Shown piece by piece: positions 15,122-25,260 of a stretch of DNA of 64,000 nucleotides. The stretch's first letter is position 1. The number at the start of each line of letters is the position of its first letter. This DNA comes from an uncultured Clostridia bacterium (GTDB lineage Bacteria; Bacillota; Clostridia; Monoglobales; Monoglobaceae), in the NCBI GenBank assembly GCA_947625905.1, contig CANQQJ010000003.1, positions 1-64,000 on the forward strand, written 5' to 3'. The notes under the pieces are model-generated. The model had not been told where the DNA came from. It saw nothing but the letters and a program-made list of their open reading frames with translations, and searched no databases. A program made the position numbers and the translations under genes.

Positions 15122-16231
15122 ATGATTTTCAGTAATGATATTTTTGTGCTGCTGGCGCTTGCCGTGGCGTTTCTGATCTCGTTTTCGGCGACGCCGATGG
15201 TCATATCGCTGGCGCACAAGGTGGGCGCTATAGACGTGCCCAAGGACAAGCGGCGCGTACATAAAAAGCCCACTCCGCTGATGGGCGGGCTTGCCATATT
15301 CTACGGCTTTGTCGTCAGCGTGATCTGTTTCGCCACGATCGACAAAGAGGTCATGGGAATCTTAGTCGGCTGCGTGATCGTCGTCACCACGGGAATTATT
15401 GACGACATAACCGATATGAAGGCGATCGTCAAGCTGCTGTGCCAGATACTGGCGGCGGCCGTTGTGGTGTACAGCGGCGTGCGTATCGAGCATTTCGCCA
15501 ACCCGTTCACTCAATGGTTCGGCGCGCCGTATATCGTTATGGACTATTGGGTGTCCTGCGCGGTCACCATATTCTGGATCGTGGGCATATGCAACGCGGT
15601 CAACCTTATCGACGGCCTGGACGGCCTCGCAGTGGGCGTTTCGTCCATCGCTTCTATCGCGCTGCTCACGCTGACGCTTATCAGCGAGAACCTGAACGTC
15701 GCGATAATCACCGCCGCGGTGGCCGGAGCGGGATTCGGGTTCCTGCCCTATAACTTCAACCCGGCAAAAATATTCATGGGCGACACCGGAGCGCTTTTCC
15801 TGGGCTTCATACTGGCGTGTATTTCGGTCCAGGGCATGCTCAAGATGTCCGCGGTCATAACGTTCGCGGCGCCAATACTGATTCTGGGTCTGCCGATTTT
15901 CGACACGGTATTCGCGATACTGCGCCGCCTGCTCACCGGCAAATCGCCGATGCAGCCCGACCGCGGCCACCTGCACCACCGTTTGCTCGACATGGGTTTT
16001 TCACAGAGGCGCGTTGTGGCTATCTTGTACACGCTCACCGCGGTGCTGTGCATGACGGCGGTTGTTATCTCGATAAAGGGCTACACCAGAGGACTTATAC
16101 TGATATGCTCGGTCCTGCTTATAATTTTGGTTTCGATCAAGGTCATGGGCGAGCTTCGCGACCCGGGCGAATATGTGAACTATAACGCTGACGAACAGCT
16201 TACGGAGGATGATCATGAGCAAAAGAATTAA
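15122..16231 (+). CDS. Undecaprenyl-phosphate GlcNAc-1-phosphate transferase (TagO/WecA type)
   Basis: 369 aa with about ten membrane helices. MraY/WecA-family landmarks: KVGAIDVPKDKRRVHKKPTP, GIIDDITDMKA (catalytic Asp pair), NAVNLIDGLDGLAVG, and the cytoplasmic loop MQPDRGHLHHRLLDMGFSQR with its HLHHRL. It loads a sugar-1-phosphate on undecaprenyl phosphate, the first step of teichoic-acid or secondary cell-wall polymer synthesis. AGGAG lies eight bases before the ATG. It overlaps wecB by 17 bp. Confidence 0.92.
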   Translation: MIFSNDIFVLLALAVAFLISFSATPMVISLAHKVGAIDVPKDKRRVHKKPTPLMGGLAIFYGFVVSVICFATIDKEVMGILVGCVIVVTTGIIDDITDMKAIVKLLCQILAAAVVVYSGVRIEHFANPFTQWFGAPYIVMDYWVSCAVTIFWIVGICNAVNLIDGLDGLAVGVSSIASIALLTLTLISENLNVAIITAAVAGAGFGFLPYNFNPAKIFMGDTGALFLGFILACISVQGMLKMSAVITFAAPILILGLPIFDTVFAILRRLLTGKSPMQPDRGHLHHRLLDMGFSQRRVVAILYTLTAVLCMTAVVISIKGYTRGLILICSVLLIILVSIKVMGELRDPGEYVNYNADEQLTEDDHEQKN

Positions 16232-17339
16232 GGTTTTGACGATCTTCGGAACAAGACCCGAGGCGATAAAAATGGCTCCGCTTGTCAAGGAGCTCGAAAA
16301 AAACGATGACAAAATAGAGTCGATAGTCTGCGTCACCGCCCAGCACCGCGAGATGCTGGACCAGGTGCTTGACATTTTCAAAATAAAACCCGACTATGAC
16401 CTCAATATAATGCACGACCGCCAGACCCTTGTGGGGATCGCGACCCGCGCCCTTGAGGGGCTCGACGGGGTAATGAAAGAGGTAAAGCCCGACATCGTGC
16501 TCGTCCACGGCGACACCTCGACGACCTTCGCGGGAAGTCTTGCCGCGTATTACAACCAGATAGCTGTCGGTCATGTTGAGGCGGGACTCAGGACATATGA
16601 CAAATATTTCCCGTTCCCCGAGGAAATAAACCGCAGGATAACGGGCGTTATCGCGGATATGCACTTCGCGCCGACCGAGCGCAACCGCCGCAATCTGCTG
16701 AGCGAGAACACAAACCCCGATACTATCTATGTCACGGGCAACACGGTTATCGACGCGCTCAAGACCACGGTCAGGGACGATTATGTTTTCTCTGATGAGG
16801 GGCTTAGGTCCGTTGACTGGGACGGCAAGCGCGTTATCGTTATGACCGCCCACAGACGCGAGAACCTGGGCAAGCCGCTTGAGAACATTTGCCGCGCGGT
16901 GCTCAGGATAGTCAACGAGTTCGAGGACGTGCAGGTGGTTTATCCGGTGCACCTCAACCCGGCGGTGCGCGAGACAGTGTTTGAAATTCTGGGCGGCCGC
17001 GACAGGATAAGTCTCATAGACCCCGTGAGTGCCGACGAGCTGCACAATTCCATCAGGCGCGGCTATCTGGTGCTGACCGATTCGGGCGGCCTTCAGGAGG
17101 AAGCGCCGTCTCTCGGCAAGCCCGTGCTGGTACTGCGCAACGAGACCGAGCGTCCCGAGGCGGTGGAGGCGGGAACGGTCAAGATCGCGGGAGTAAACGA
17201 GGACAATATTTACGCCATGACCAAAGAGCTGCTGACCGACGGCGCGGAGTATGCCAAAATGGCGAGAGCCGTCAATCCTTACGGCGACGGCCATGCCTCC
17301 GAGCGCATAGTTAAGGCGATAATAGAGAAATTTGAATAA
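16215..17339 (+). CDS. wecB: UDP-N-acetylglucosamine 2-epimerase (non-hydrolysing)
   Basis: 374 aa from ATG 16215 (GGAGG six bases upstream). The family marks are TIFGTRPEAIKMAPL at the start, VHGDTSTTFAGSLAAYY, HVEAGLRT, and near the C terminus LTDSGGLQEEAPSLGKPVLVLR and ERPEAVEAGT. It makes UDP-ManNAc, used in secondary cell-wall polysaccharides. Coupled to the TagO/WecA-like gene by overlap. SLH domains bind such polymers once pyruvylated, so this pair may support anchoring of the surface proteins downstream; no pyruvyl transferase is in the window. Confidence 0.95.
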   Translation: MSKRIKVLTIFGTRPEAIKMAPLVKELEKNDDKIESIVCVTAQHREMLDQVLDIFKIKPDYDLNIMHDRQTLVGIATRALEGLDGVMKEVKPDIVLVHGDTSTTFAGSLAAYYNQIAVGHVEAGLRTYDKYFPFPEEINRRITGVIADMHFAPTERNRRNLLSENTNPDTIYVTGNTVIDALKTTVRDDYVFSDEGLRSVDWDGKRVIVMTAHRRENLGKPLENICRAVLRIVNEFEDVQVVYPVHLNPAVRETVFEILGGRDRISLIDPVSADELHNSIRRGYLVLTDSGGLQEEAPSLGKPVLVLRNETERPEAVEAGTVKIAGVNEDNIYAMTKELLTDGAEYAKMARAVNPYGDGHASERIVKAIIEKFE

Positions 17340-17342
17340 GGC

Positions 17343-17368
17343 AAAGGCCCGCCGCGACGCGGGTCTTT
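17343..17368 (+). terminator. Hairpin after wecB
   Basis: 10-bp stem 17343-17352 with 17359-17368 including one wobble, ending in CTTTA. A weak intrinsic terminator. Confidence 0.5.
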
Positions 17369-17396
17369 ATGGTAATTTTTAAAAGGAGGAACAGCG

Positions 17397-18443
17397 ATGG
17401 CGATCACTAAAAATAAATACGGCAAAGCGCCGACGGGAGAGGACATATATAAGTTCGAGCTCGATAACGGTACGGGATTATCGGCTCATATTATAAACTA
17501 CGGCGGAATCATTACAAATATTTACGTGCCCGATAAGCGCGGAAACAGGACGGACGTTGTATTGGGATTTGACGGCATTGACGGATATTTGAATAATGAC
17601 GGGTACCTCGGAGCCGTTATAGGCCGATGCGCAAACAGGATCGAGGACGGCGTTTTTGAGTTAAACGGAAAAACCTACCGCCTCAACTCAAACGAGGGAA
17701 ATAATTGTCTGCACGGCGGCATAAGCGGATTTGACAAAAAGGTCTGGAACGCCGAAACGCTCGATTCGGACGAGCCGTCTCTTAAACTGACCCTGAGCTC
17801 GCCCGACGGAGACGAGGGGTTCCCCGGAAATCTGGATGTCACGGTGACATATACGGTGACGTGCGAAAACTCTTTGAAAATTGTTTATAACGCCGTCTGT
17901 GATGAAGACACCGTCGTTAATTTGACGAATCACAGCTATTTTAACCCCGCGGGCGCGGGCAGCGGCACGATAGACGATCAGACGCTTGTTATGAACTCGT
18001 CTTTTTACACGCCGAACAGCGCCGAATGTCTGCCGACGGGAGAGATACTTTCGGTCGATAAAACACCCTTTGATTTCAGGACGGAAAAAAGGATAGGCGA
18101 CGGTTTTAAGAGCGGCTGCGAGCAGATCAAAATGTTCGGCGGATATGACCATAACTTCGTGATCGACGGGCGCGGAATGAGGCACGCTGCCACGGCGCGC
18201 TGCAAAGAAAACGGCATAACTGTGTCGGTATACACCGATCTTCCGGCGATGCAGTTTTACACGGCCAACGTTTTGTCAAGCGGTATTTTCAAAAACGGAG
18301 CGGCTTGCGGCCCCCATTCGGCCTTTTGTCTTGAGACCCAGCTTTTCCCGAACTCAATGAAATACGCTCATTTCCCCGACCCGATCCTAAAGGCGGGAGA
18401 AACATACAGCGCCGTCACCGAATACGTTTTCGGCGCAAATTGA
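17397..18443 (+). CDS. galM: Aldose 1-epimerase
   Basis: 348 aa. Typical motifs: INYGGIITNIYVPDKRGN, GRCANRI, LHGGISGFDKKVW (first catalytic His), NLTNHSYFNP (second His), and ETQLFPNS (catalytic Glu). It interconverts alpha and beta anomers of galactose, glucose and related sugars. No signal peptide; cytoplasmic. AAAGGAGG precedes the ATG. A strong terminator follows. Confidence 0.93.
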   Translation: MAITKNKYGKAPTGEDIYKFELDNGTGLSAHIINYGGIITNIYVPDKRGNRTDVVLGFDGIDGYLNNDGYLGAVIGRCANRIEDGVFELNGKTYRLNSNEGNNCLHGGISGFDKKVWNAETLDSDEPSLKLTLSSPDGDEGFPGNLDVTVTYTVTCENSLKIVYNAVCDEDTVVNLTNHSYFNPAGAGSGTIDDQTLVMNSSFYTPNSAECLPTGEILSVDKTPFDFRTEKRIGDGFKSGCEQIKMFGGYDHNFVIDGRGMRHAATARCKENGITVSVYTDLPAMQFYTANVLSSGIFKNGAACGPHSAFCLETQLFPNSMKYAHFPDPILKAGETYSAVTEYVFGAN

Positions 18444-18480
18444 AATTGCCGCGGATAAGCCCGAATATAAATCAATACAG

Positions 18481-18512
18481 AAAAGTCACCGCCGACCCGC
18501 GGCGGCTTTTCT
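18481..18512 (+). terminator. Terminator of galM
   Basis: CCGCCG (18489-18494) pairs with CGGCGG (18500-18505), flanked by AAAAG/CTTTT arms, then a T-rich end. Confidence 0.7.
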
Positions 18513-18584
18513 GTTTGACGGTGTTCTGCGCCTTTCGAATTTCAATTAATTCAATAAATAAAATGAAAGTGTTAAATTTCATAG

Positions 18585-18613
18585 GTGATAATACCCCGAA
18601 ATTATGCTAAAAT
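18585..18613 (+). promoter_or_regulatory. Extended -10 promoter of the 2203-aa surface protein
   Basis: GTGATA (18585-18590), 17-nt spacer, TAAAAT (18608-18613) preceded by TGC. The same design precedes the gene at 56351. Confidence 0.45.
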
Positions 18614-18648
18614 ACAGATACGGATTTAATGAAAGGTAGGATTATGTC

Positions 18649-21600
18649 ATGAACAGAGTCAGAATAAAAAGATTTTTGGCCGGAACATTGGCGGCCTCTG
18701 TTTTAATGTGCGGATATAGTACCATCTCATTTGCGGAAGGAGCCGAAGCCGCAGACGGCGGCTTGCGGATCGTTTATCCCTCTGCCGACATACAATTCAG
18801 AAATAACAACAATAATCAATACGGAACTTCAAAGGGTCTTGAGGTGCGTCACAATAAATCCGGAGATCAGCTCATTGAAAACGAGTTCCTCGGCGGTCTC
18901 AAGTTTGATTTGACCGATGTCGACACCGCAAATCTGAAAAGCGCGTCGGTTGAACTTGTGACCGAAACTCGTGATAACAGCGGTTATTTCACGGTCAAGC
19001 CGTTTTCCGATGATTGGTCGGAAGAACCGGGAAACAGATATTCGGAAAAGGCCGAGATAATTGATGAAGCTCTGAATTCGGAATCTGTAGCCGAGTTTCA
19101 GGCAAAAATTGGAAAAAGCAAATTATTTGAGGCGACAAGTCTTGACAACGCTGACCGCGTGCTCGCAAATTGGACGTCAACTTTTGACATTACCGAATAT
19201 GTAGCGGATCAGCTGTCGGCGGACGACAAAGTTATCAGCCTTTTGATCACTCCGCAGAATTTCACGAATGAAAAGGGAGCCGCGTTTTTATCAAAGGACG
19301 CGTCAGCCGAAAACTACGGCAATCCCGAACGCTGGAACGCGATAATGGAGGCTTTTTCCGCCGAGGTTAGCGAAGGCGACACGGATATGCTTAAACCTAG
19401 GCTGGTACTTGAGTATTATTCCGAGGACGAGCGCCCGAAGCCGACAAGCGTGACGGTCAGCGGAGAAAAGAGCATAAACAGCTATAATAACGCCGCCGAA
19501 TATACATACACGGCCAAGGTCTTTGATCAGAGCGGCAATATTATGGTCGGCCAAGCGATCACGTGGTCCTCCGAAAGCGACGCGGCTGACGGAGCCGTTT
19601 CGATCGACGAGACGACCGGAGTGCTTGCGGTGCCCGAGAACGCGTCCGCTCAAACGGTTAGGATCAAGGCGTATTGCGGAGACGCCGAATCGGAAGAGTT
19701 TTTGGTAAATATAGTGTGCGCCGAAAGCAGCGGCCCCGACGAAGCCGCTATGACAAAAAGCCTTAAAACAAGGGGAAACGGCAGAAGTGATTATGTGCTT
19801 GACGGTTCGAACGGCGAGATCGGCACTTATACGGCTCATGCCGTGGCGATCATGGCCTTTGATTTAAATGAAGTCATTCAATCGGGAAATTATCTTTCAA
19901 AAATAACTCTTAATATTGAAAACCAAACCTCGGATTTTGCCAGACCGATCGGCGCATGGTTTTATAAAGCGCCCGAGGCGGACACGAGAAACGACGGCAG
20001 AGCTTGGAGCGATAAGGATTGGACATCATCATCAAATCAAAATGATATAAAGAACAATATTTCTTTGGCTCTCGGAATGGACGACTACGCGGGCGGCGAA
20101 GGAAATGTCGCGTCGGGCAGGGATGACTTTGTCCCGTCGATCGCGGAAGCTTCGGTATCGGGCGGAAAATATGTTTTGGAGCTTTCGGGCGAAACGCTTG
20201 ACAGGGCGATCGAGTACGCGGCGGAAAACGACGGAATGCTTGAGCTTGTGGTAACAAGTGCAAATCTTGATTCTTCAAGCGAGAATCGTTCCAGAATATA
20301 CATGTCGGACAGCGGAGAGCACAGAGCTCCGTATTTGTCAATGACTTACAATATTCCGGAAAGCATTGAGATAACCGGTCCGCGCTCTGTTGATTTAAGC
20401 AAGATCGACAGTTATCCCGCCGAATATAATTATACCGCAGCTGTGATAGGCAGCGAGGGCGGCGAGCTTCCTGCCGAGGTCAAATGGTCATATACTTCAA
20501 GCGTTTCCGACGGAAAAGTGACATTTGATACCAATACGGGAATACTCACGGTGAATGAATCGGCAGCGCCTCAGATCATCACTATTACTGCGGAATGCGG
20601 CGGCATCGCATCAAGTATCGACGTGCATATTGACAGGCTTTACGCGTCAAGAATGGAAATAATCGGCGATGAGTATATAAATAACTATATCGGGGTCAAT
20701 GACAGAGAATATGAATACACAGCAAAGGTATACGATCAAAACGATACGGAAATCGACAATGTTTCCGTTAGTTGGGAATTTTCAACCGACGCGGAAAGCG
20801 GCGCCGCAAAATTTGACAGCGGAATATTGACTGTTCCCGCCGGAGCCGTCGATCAGACGGTGACGCTTAAAGCAGCGTTTGGCAGTGTCGAGGCCGTCAA
20901 AACGGTGAAGATAGGCAAAACGATCCTCGATCTGCCCGAGACGTTTACCGCGGCTCATTCGATGAAACTTCGCGGTCTCGGAAACACGTCGTCAATGGCT
21001 GTTGAGCCCGAGATCGACGAAATAGGTATGAAAGCGGCAGCGCCCGGATTGTTTGGATTTGATCTGTCAAATGTTTTGAGCGAGGCGAAAGATGTTATCA
21101 CAGGCCTGACATTCACAGTATATAAGGAATCCGGAACAAATATTGAATTGGGCCTTTGGGATTATGCGGATCCGCAGGATACCGAGAGAACCGACGGCAG
21201 AACATGGATAGACGCTGATTGGACCGATACATCGGTCAAATCCGATATCCTGAACAACTATTCACTTGTTTTCGGATTTGACGATTTTTCTGCCAAACAT
21301 GAGACTGCCGAGAATAATTATGCTCAGGGCAGAACGTCATATATTGCGCCGATAAGCACCGCTTCAATCAATGAAAATAAGTATTCGTTTACTGTTCAGG
21401 GTGAAGCGCTTGCCAAAATTCTTGAGCACGCGGAGCAAAACGGCGGAATGGTCCAGGTCGCGGTCACGAGTGCCGATCTTGACGCGAGGACAAGTTCGAT
21501 CAAGCTTTATATGACTGGCGTTTCGGGTACCAACTCACAGTATGCGCCGACGATGACCGTTGAATATGATCTTCCCTCAACTCCCAGAAGAATTGAGATA

Positions 21601-24600
21601 TCGGGCAACGATACTCTGTATATCAATGATAATGTGGAATCATATACCTCGCAGTATACGGCTGCCGTATATGATCAGTTTGATGATCTGTATGAAGATC
21701 AAAGCGTTGAGTGGAGCGTTGATTACGGAGAAACGCAAAACATTCTGTTCGATACGGAAACAGGCGTTTTGACCGTAAACAGCAGCGCGGCCGAAGGCGT
21801 TGTTACCGTTACTGCAAAGAGCGCTTACGCTTCTGCGTCAAAAACGATAACGATATCCAAAATTCCCGACGGCCTGCAAAACGGCGGATTTGAGTCGGTT
21901 GAGGATACATACTTCGCAAAAGCCTGGACACCGAATGTTCCGACATACAGGCTGAATTTTGATGAGACGGATTTCTACTATCCCTGGAATGAAGCGCAGG
22001 TTAACGACGGAAAGACTCTCTGGACCAGGACGCAGGGTGCGGAAACTGCCGGTGATACCGGTTCAGTGCGCGGAACATCCGACATTGATTCCGCGCTTAA
22101 GATGGAATATACATCGACATTATCCGATGAGGAAGCGCTTTCGCTTATGAATACGGCAACACAGTCGGTCGGAATCAATAACTCAAACGATGACGGATTT
22201 TTGGATGTCGGATATGAATTACCGTATTATTATATGCTTGACTATTATCTCTCTCCCGATGCGGAGCTTATGCTCTCAAATCAGGGCATATACATAGGCC
22301 TTGAGTTCAGAAATACGGCGAATACGGGATTTTTAGCATCGGTAGCCACCGGAGATAATTATATGCCGCTTAGCAGAGGACAGTGGAGGACGTTCACCGG
22401 AACATTCACATCGGGCACATCAAATCAGATAAACGGCAAGACCCGCGTGAATATAGGTATCAGGGGAATGAAGGGAACCGGATATGCCGATTATTTCAGA
22501 TTGGTTCCTAAAGGTATTGACACACAAACTGCGTATGAGGGCAGCAATTCCATGCTTGCCGCGAACAGTCTTGCTTGGACGTCGGATATTTTCTCGGTTG
22601 ATCCGGGCAGTGACTACACCTATTATGCCTCTGTGCTTCCCGAATCCGAGGTAGTCTCCGGCAAGATCACTTATACGTTTATGGACAATAATTTTACACG
22701 AGTGGGTGAATACAGTATAGATACCGATGCCGACGGCTGGTCCGAAAAAGACGAAAACGGCTGGATGAGAATCGAAGGCACCGTTAAAATACCCGACAGC
22801 GCTTCGGTTTGCCGCGTAGAGATCTCGAATCCCGAGAATGTCGGCAATGTTTGGTTCGACGGTCTGGTGTTCACCAAAACAGGCGATCCGGTAATTTCCG
22901 AGATAAGAATAACGAGCGGAGTATCCGAGGCGCCGATACCGATGAGCGGCGATGCACAGTATGCGTATTCGGCGGTTGCGTATGATCAGTATGGCAACTC
23001 GATCCCGAGCGGCATCGCTTGGTCGATATCGGGAGCGGACGGCATGCCCGTTTCGGGTGCGGATATCAGCGCAAACGGAATCCTCAAGGTTTCAGCTTCG
23101 GCGGAGGAAAGAGAAATTATTATTACCGCGTCGAATGGACAGATCTCGGCATCAAAAACTGTCCGTCTCATAAAGAGCGGTGCTGCGGGCGAACCGATTT
23201 CAACGAGCAAATATGGTTTTAACGGAAGTTTTATCCAAAATGACGGAAAATATCCTTTAGGCTGGAGCAATACCGGCAAGGATCTGATCAACTACACATT
23301 TGATAACGGAATTGAAGGCTGGAAGTTCACAAACACGGATTACGGCGCACCTATGGCCGGAGAAACGCGTTGGGATTCGGAGCAGAATTATACTGCGGGT
23401 GTCAAATCCGGAAGCATGCTGCTGTATAATCCGAGTTATAATATGCCGAGCGCTCAGATACCGAACGACGTTCGTATTCAGGGCGGTATGCCGTATGAGT
23501 TTTCCATGTATTTCAAGCAGCAAAATGTTTCGGACGACAGCTTGATCAGAGTGAACCTGAGATATTTCAATTCAACGGGCGCCACCATTGCCGAGACTGC
23601 CAATATGTTGAGATATTATCCCAATGATTATCTTGACAACAAAGACACGAACGGATGGCAGAAATGGTCCGGAGTGGATACTGTTCCATTGAACGCGTCA
23701 ACCGTGCGCGTTGAGACAAGGTTCAGAGGCGGTCTTAACAATAAGGAAGGTTACGCATGGTTTGATGATATAAGGATATCCAAGGTGACCGAAATAGACA
23801 AAACAAAGACGTATGGTGACAGTCCGTCGCTTATGCTTGTGGGCTATAACGAGGACAAAACAACAGCAGGAAAAGCCTATGGTGAGAGATGGCTCTCCGA
23901 CAGATTGATAAATATCTCACAGGGAGTCAGCTATAAATACGGCGCGGCGGTTCAGACATACACCGCGGAATCGGGCGCTTATCTCTCGTTCGTATTCTAT
24001 GACGCGGACGGCAACGAGATCAGTACAATAAATTCCGATAAGATAAGCGGCACCGTCAGCGACTGGACCGAACTTTCGGGAACTGTGACGGCGCCTGCGG
24101 GCGCGGTATCCGCGGCAGTCGGCTGCAATATTGACGGCAAAGGTACTGCTTGGATAGCCGATGTCAGCTTCACGGCAATGAATGACACGGGGGTATCCGG
24201 AATAAGCATATCCGGCGCGGATTCGATCAGGATACCCGTAAGCGGCTCAAAGAGCGAGGCTTACACGGTTAATTTTGTGAACAGCGGCGGCAATCCTGTC
24301 GGAGCGGTTGATGCGGAAATAACGGCATCAAATCTTCCCGTCGGCGTAACCTTTGATAAGGGGATCCTCACGGTAACGTCCTCGGCAAAAGCGGGATCTG
24401 TTACTCTCAGAGCCGAGTATAACGGATACGCGGCCGAAAAGAGAATTGTTCTGACGACAGCGTCCTCAGCGCCTTCCGGCGGAGGCGGAGGAGGCGGTTT
24501 TAGCGGCGGCCTCAGCGGAGGAACGACCGTTTCCGGAACATCCGGAGGCGGAGGCCGGACGGCCGATGTCGGCACCGGAACGCCGATGGGCAACGTGAAT

Positions 24601-25260
24601 TACGGTGATGATTCCGTGAACGATTCGAACCAGTCGGGCGATCAGACGGCTTCGGTTCCATCGCTCCTCCAGCCGCCCGATCCGGATTATTTCTCGGGAG
24701 GCGGCAAAACAAGCAGCTTCGGCGATATAGCCGATGTGCCGTGGGCAGAGCAAGCGATCAACGCTTTGTATAAGGCGGGAATTGTGAACGGTGAAGCCGA
24801 AGGAGTTTTTGCTCCGAATGACAACGTTACCAGAGCTGAATTTTTGGCAATGCTTGTCAGGACGTTTAACCTCGCCTCGGAAAATAACGAAAACGGATTC
24901 AGTGATGTGAATGAGGGCGATTGGTATTTCGACTGCGTGAACACCGCCGTCGGCACGGGAATCGTGAACGGCATAAGCGAGGATTATTTCGGCGCAGAGG
25001 AGAACATAACGCGGCAGGATATAGCGGTAATGTGTCTGAGACTTTGGGACGCTATCGGAAGAGAAATGACCGGAAATATAAACGCTTCATTTACCGATTA
25101 CGATGAAGTTTCGGACTACGCGCTCGACGCGGTAGCCTCTTTGGCACAGGCGGGAATTGTGAACGGAAACGAAACCGGGGCGTTTAAGCCTCTTGACAAT
25201 GCAACGCGGGCTGAGGCCGCGGTAATTATTTACAGATTGGCGGTGAAGTATGATGAGTAA
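18649..25260 (+). CDS. Giant SLH-anchored surface protein with carbohydrate-binding-like and Ig-like modules
   Basis: 2203 aa with a Sec signal peptide (FLAGTLAASVLMCGYSTISF..AEG). In order: three DNRLRE/CBM96-like modules (about 40-260, 375-570, 780-980) marked by a W-containing GAWFYK/GLWDY strand and ADWT; Ig-like BIG modules between and after them, each with a VYDQ strand; two CBM4-like regions starting NGGFES (about 1090) and NGSF (about 1525); a Gly/Ser-rich linker near 1945; and three SLH repeats from about 2024 to the end. No catalytic domain is visible, so adhesion, substrate capture or S-layer scaffolding is the likely role. It overlaps the next gene by 11 bp. Confidence 0.85.
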   Translation: MNRVRIKRFLAGTLAASVLMCGYSTISFAEGAEAADGGLRIVYPSADIQFRNNNNNQYGTSKGLEVRHNKSGDQLIENEFLGGLKFDLTDVDTANLKSASVELVTETRDNSGYFTVKPFSDDWSEEPGNRYSEKAEIIDEALNSESVAEFQAKIGKSKLFEATSLDNADRVLANWTSTFDITEYVADQLSADDKVISLLITPQNFTNEKGAAFLSKDASAENYGNPERWNAIMEAFSAEVSEGDTDMLKPRLVLEYYSEDERPKPTSVTVSGEKSINSYNNAAEYTYTAKVFDQSGNIMVGQAITWSSESDAADGAVSIDETTGVLAVPENASAQTVRIKAYCGDAESEEFLVNIVCAESSGPDEAAMTKSLKTRGNGRSDYVLDGSNGEIGTYTAHAVAIMAFDLNEVIQSGNYLSKITLNIENQTSDFARPIGAWFYKAPEADTRNDGRAWSDKDWTSSSNQNDIKNNISLALGMDDYAGGEGNVASGRDDFVPSIAEASVSGGKYVLELSGETLDRAIEYAAENDGMLELVVTSANLDSSSENRSRIYMSDSGEHRAPYLSMTYNIPESIEITGPRSVDLSKIDSYPAEYNYTAAVIGSEGGELPAEVKWSYTSSVSDGKVTFDTNTGILTVNESAAPQIITITAECGGIASSIDVHIDRLYASRMEIIGDEYINNYIGVNDREYEYTAKVYDQNDTEIDNVSVSWEFSTDAESGAAKFDSGILTVPAGAVDQTVTLKAAFGSVEAVKTVKIGKTILDLPETFTAAHSMKLRGLGNTSSMAVEPEIDEIGMKAAAPGLFGFDLSNVLSEAKDVITGLTFTVYKESGTNIELGLWDYADPQDTERTDGRTWIDADWTDTSVKSDILNNYSLVFGFDDFSAKHETAENNYAQGRTSYIAPISTASINENKYSFTVQGEALAKILEHAEQNGGMVQVAVTSADLDARTSSIKLYMTGVSGTNSQYAPTMTVEYDLPSTPRRIEISGNDTLYINDNVESYTSQYTAAVYDQFDDLYEDQSVEWSVDYGETQNILFDTETGVLTVNSSAAEGVVTVTAKSAYASASKTITISKIPDGLQNGGFESVEDTYFAKAWTPNVPTYRLNFDETDFYYPWNEAQVNDGKTLWTRTQGAETAGDTGSVRGTSDIDSALKMEYTSTLSDEEALSLMNTATQSVGINNSNDDGFLDVGYELPYYYMLDYYLSPDAELMLSNQGIYIGLEFRNTANTGFLASVATGDNYMPLSRGQWRTFTGTFTSGTSNQINGKTRVNIGIRGMKGTGYADYFRLVPKGIDTQTAYEGSNSMLAANSLAWTSDIFSVDPGSDYTYYASVLPESEVVSGKITYTFMDNNFTRVGEYSIDTDADGWSEKDENGWMRIEGTVKIPDSASVCRVEISNPENVGNVWFDGLVFTKTGDPVISEIRITSGVSEAPIPMSGDAQYAYSAVAYDQYGNSIPSGIAWSISGADGMPVSGADISANGILKVSASAEEREIIITASNGQISASKTVRLIKSGAAGEPISTSKYGFNGSFIQNDGKYPLGWSNTGKDLINYTFDNGIEGWKFTNTDYGAPMAGETRWDSEQNYTAGVKSGSMLLYNPSYNMPSAQIPNDVRIQGGMPYEFSMYFKQQNVSDDSLIRVNLRYFNSTGATIAETANMLRYYPNDYLDNKDTNGWQKWSGVDTVPLNASTVRVETRFRGGLNNKEGYAWFDDIRISKVTEIDKTKTYGDSPSLMLVGYNEDKTTAGKAYGERWLSDRLINISQGVSYKYGAAVQTYTAESGAYLSFVFYDADGNEISTINSDKISGTVSDWTELSGTVTAPAGAVSAAVGCNIDGKGTAWIADVSFTAMNDTGVSGISISGADSIRIPVSGSKSEAYTVNFVNSGGNPVGAVDAEITASNLPVGVTFDKGILTVTSSAKAGSVTLRAEYNGYAAEKRIVLTTASSAPSGGGGGGGFSGGLSGGTTVSGTSGGGGRTADVGTGTPMGNVNYGDDSVNDSNQSGDQTASVPSLLQPPDPDYFSGGGKTSSFGDIADVPWAEQAINALYKAGIVNGEAEGVFAPNDNVTRAEFLAMLVRTFNLASENNENGFSDVNEGDWYFDCVNTAVGTGIVNGISEDYFGAEENITRQDIAVMCLRLWDAIGREMTGNINASFTDYDEVSDYALDAVASLAQAGIVNGNETGAFKPLDNATRAEAAVIIYRLAVKYDE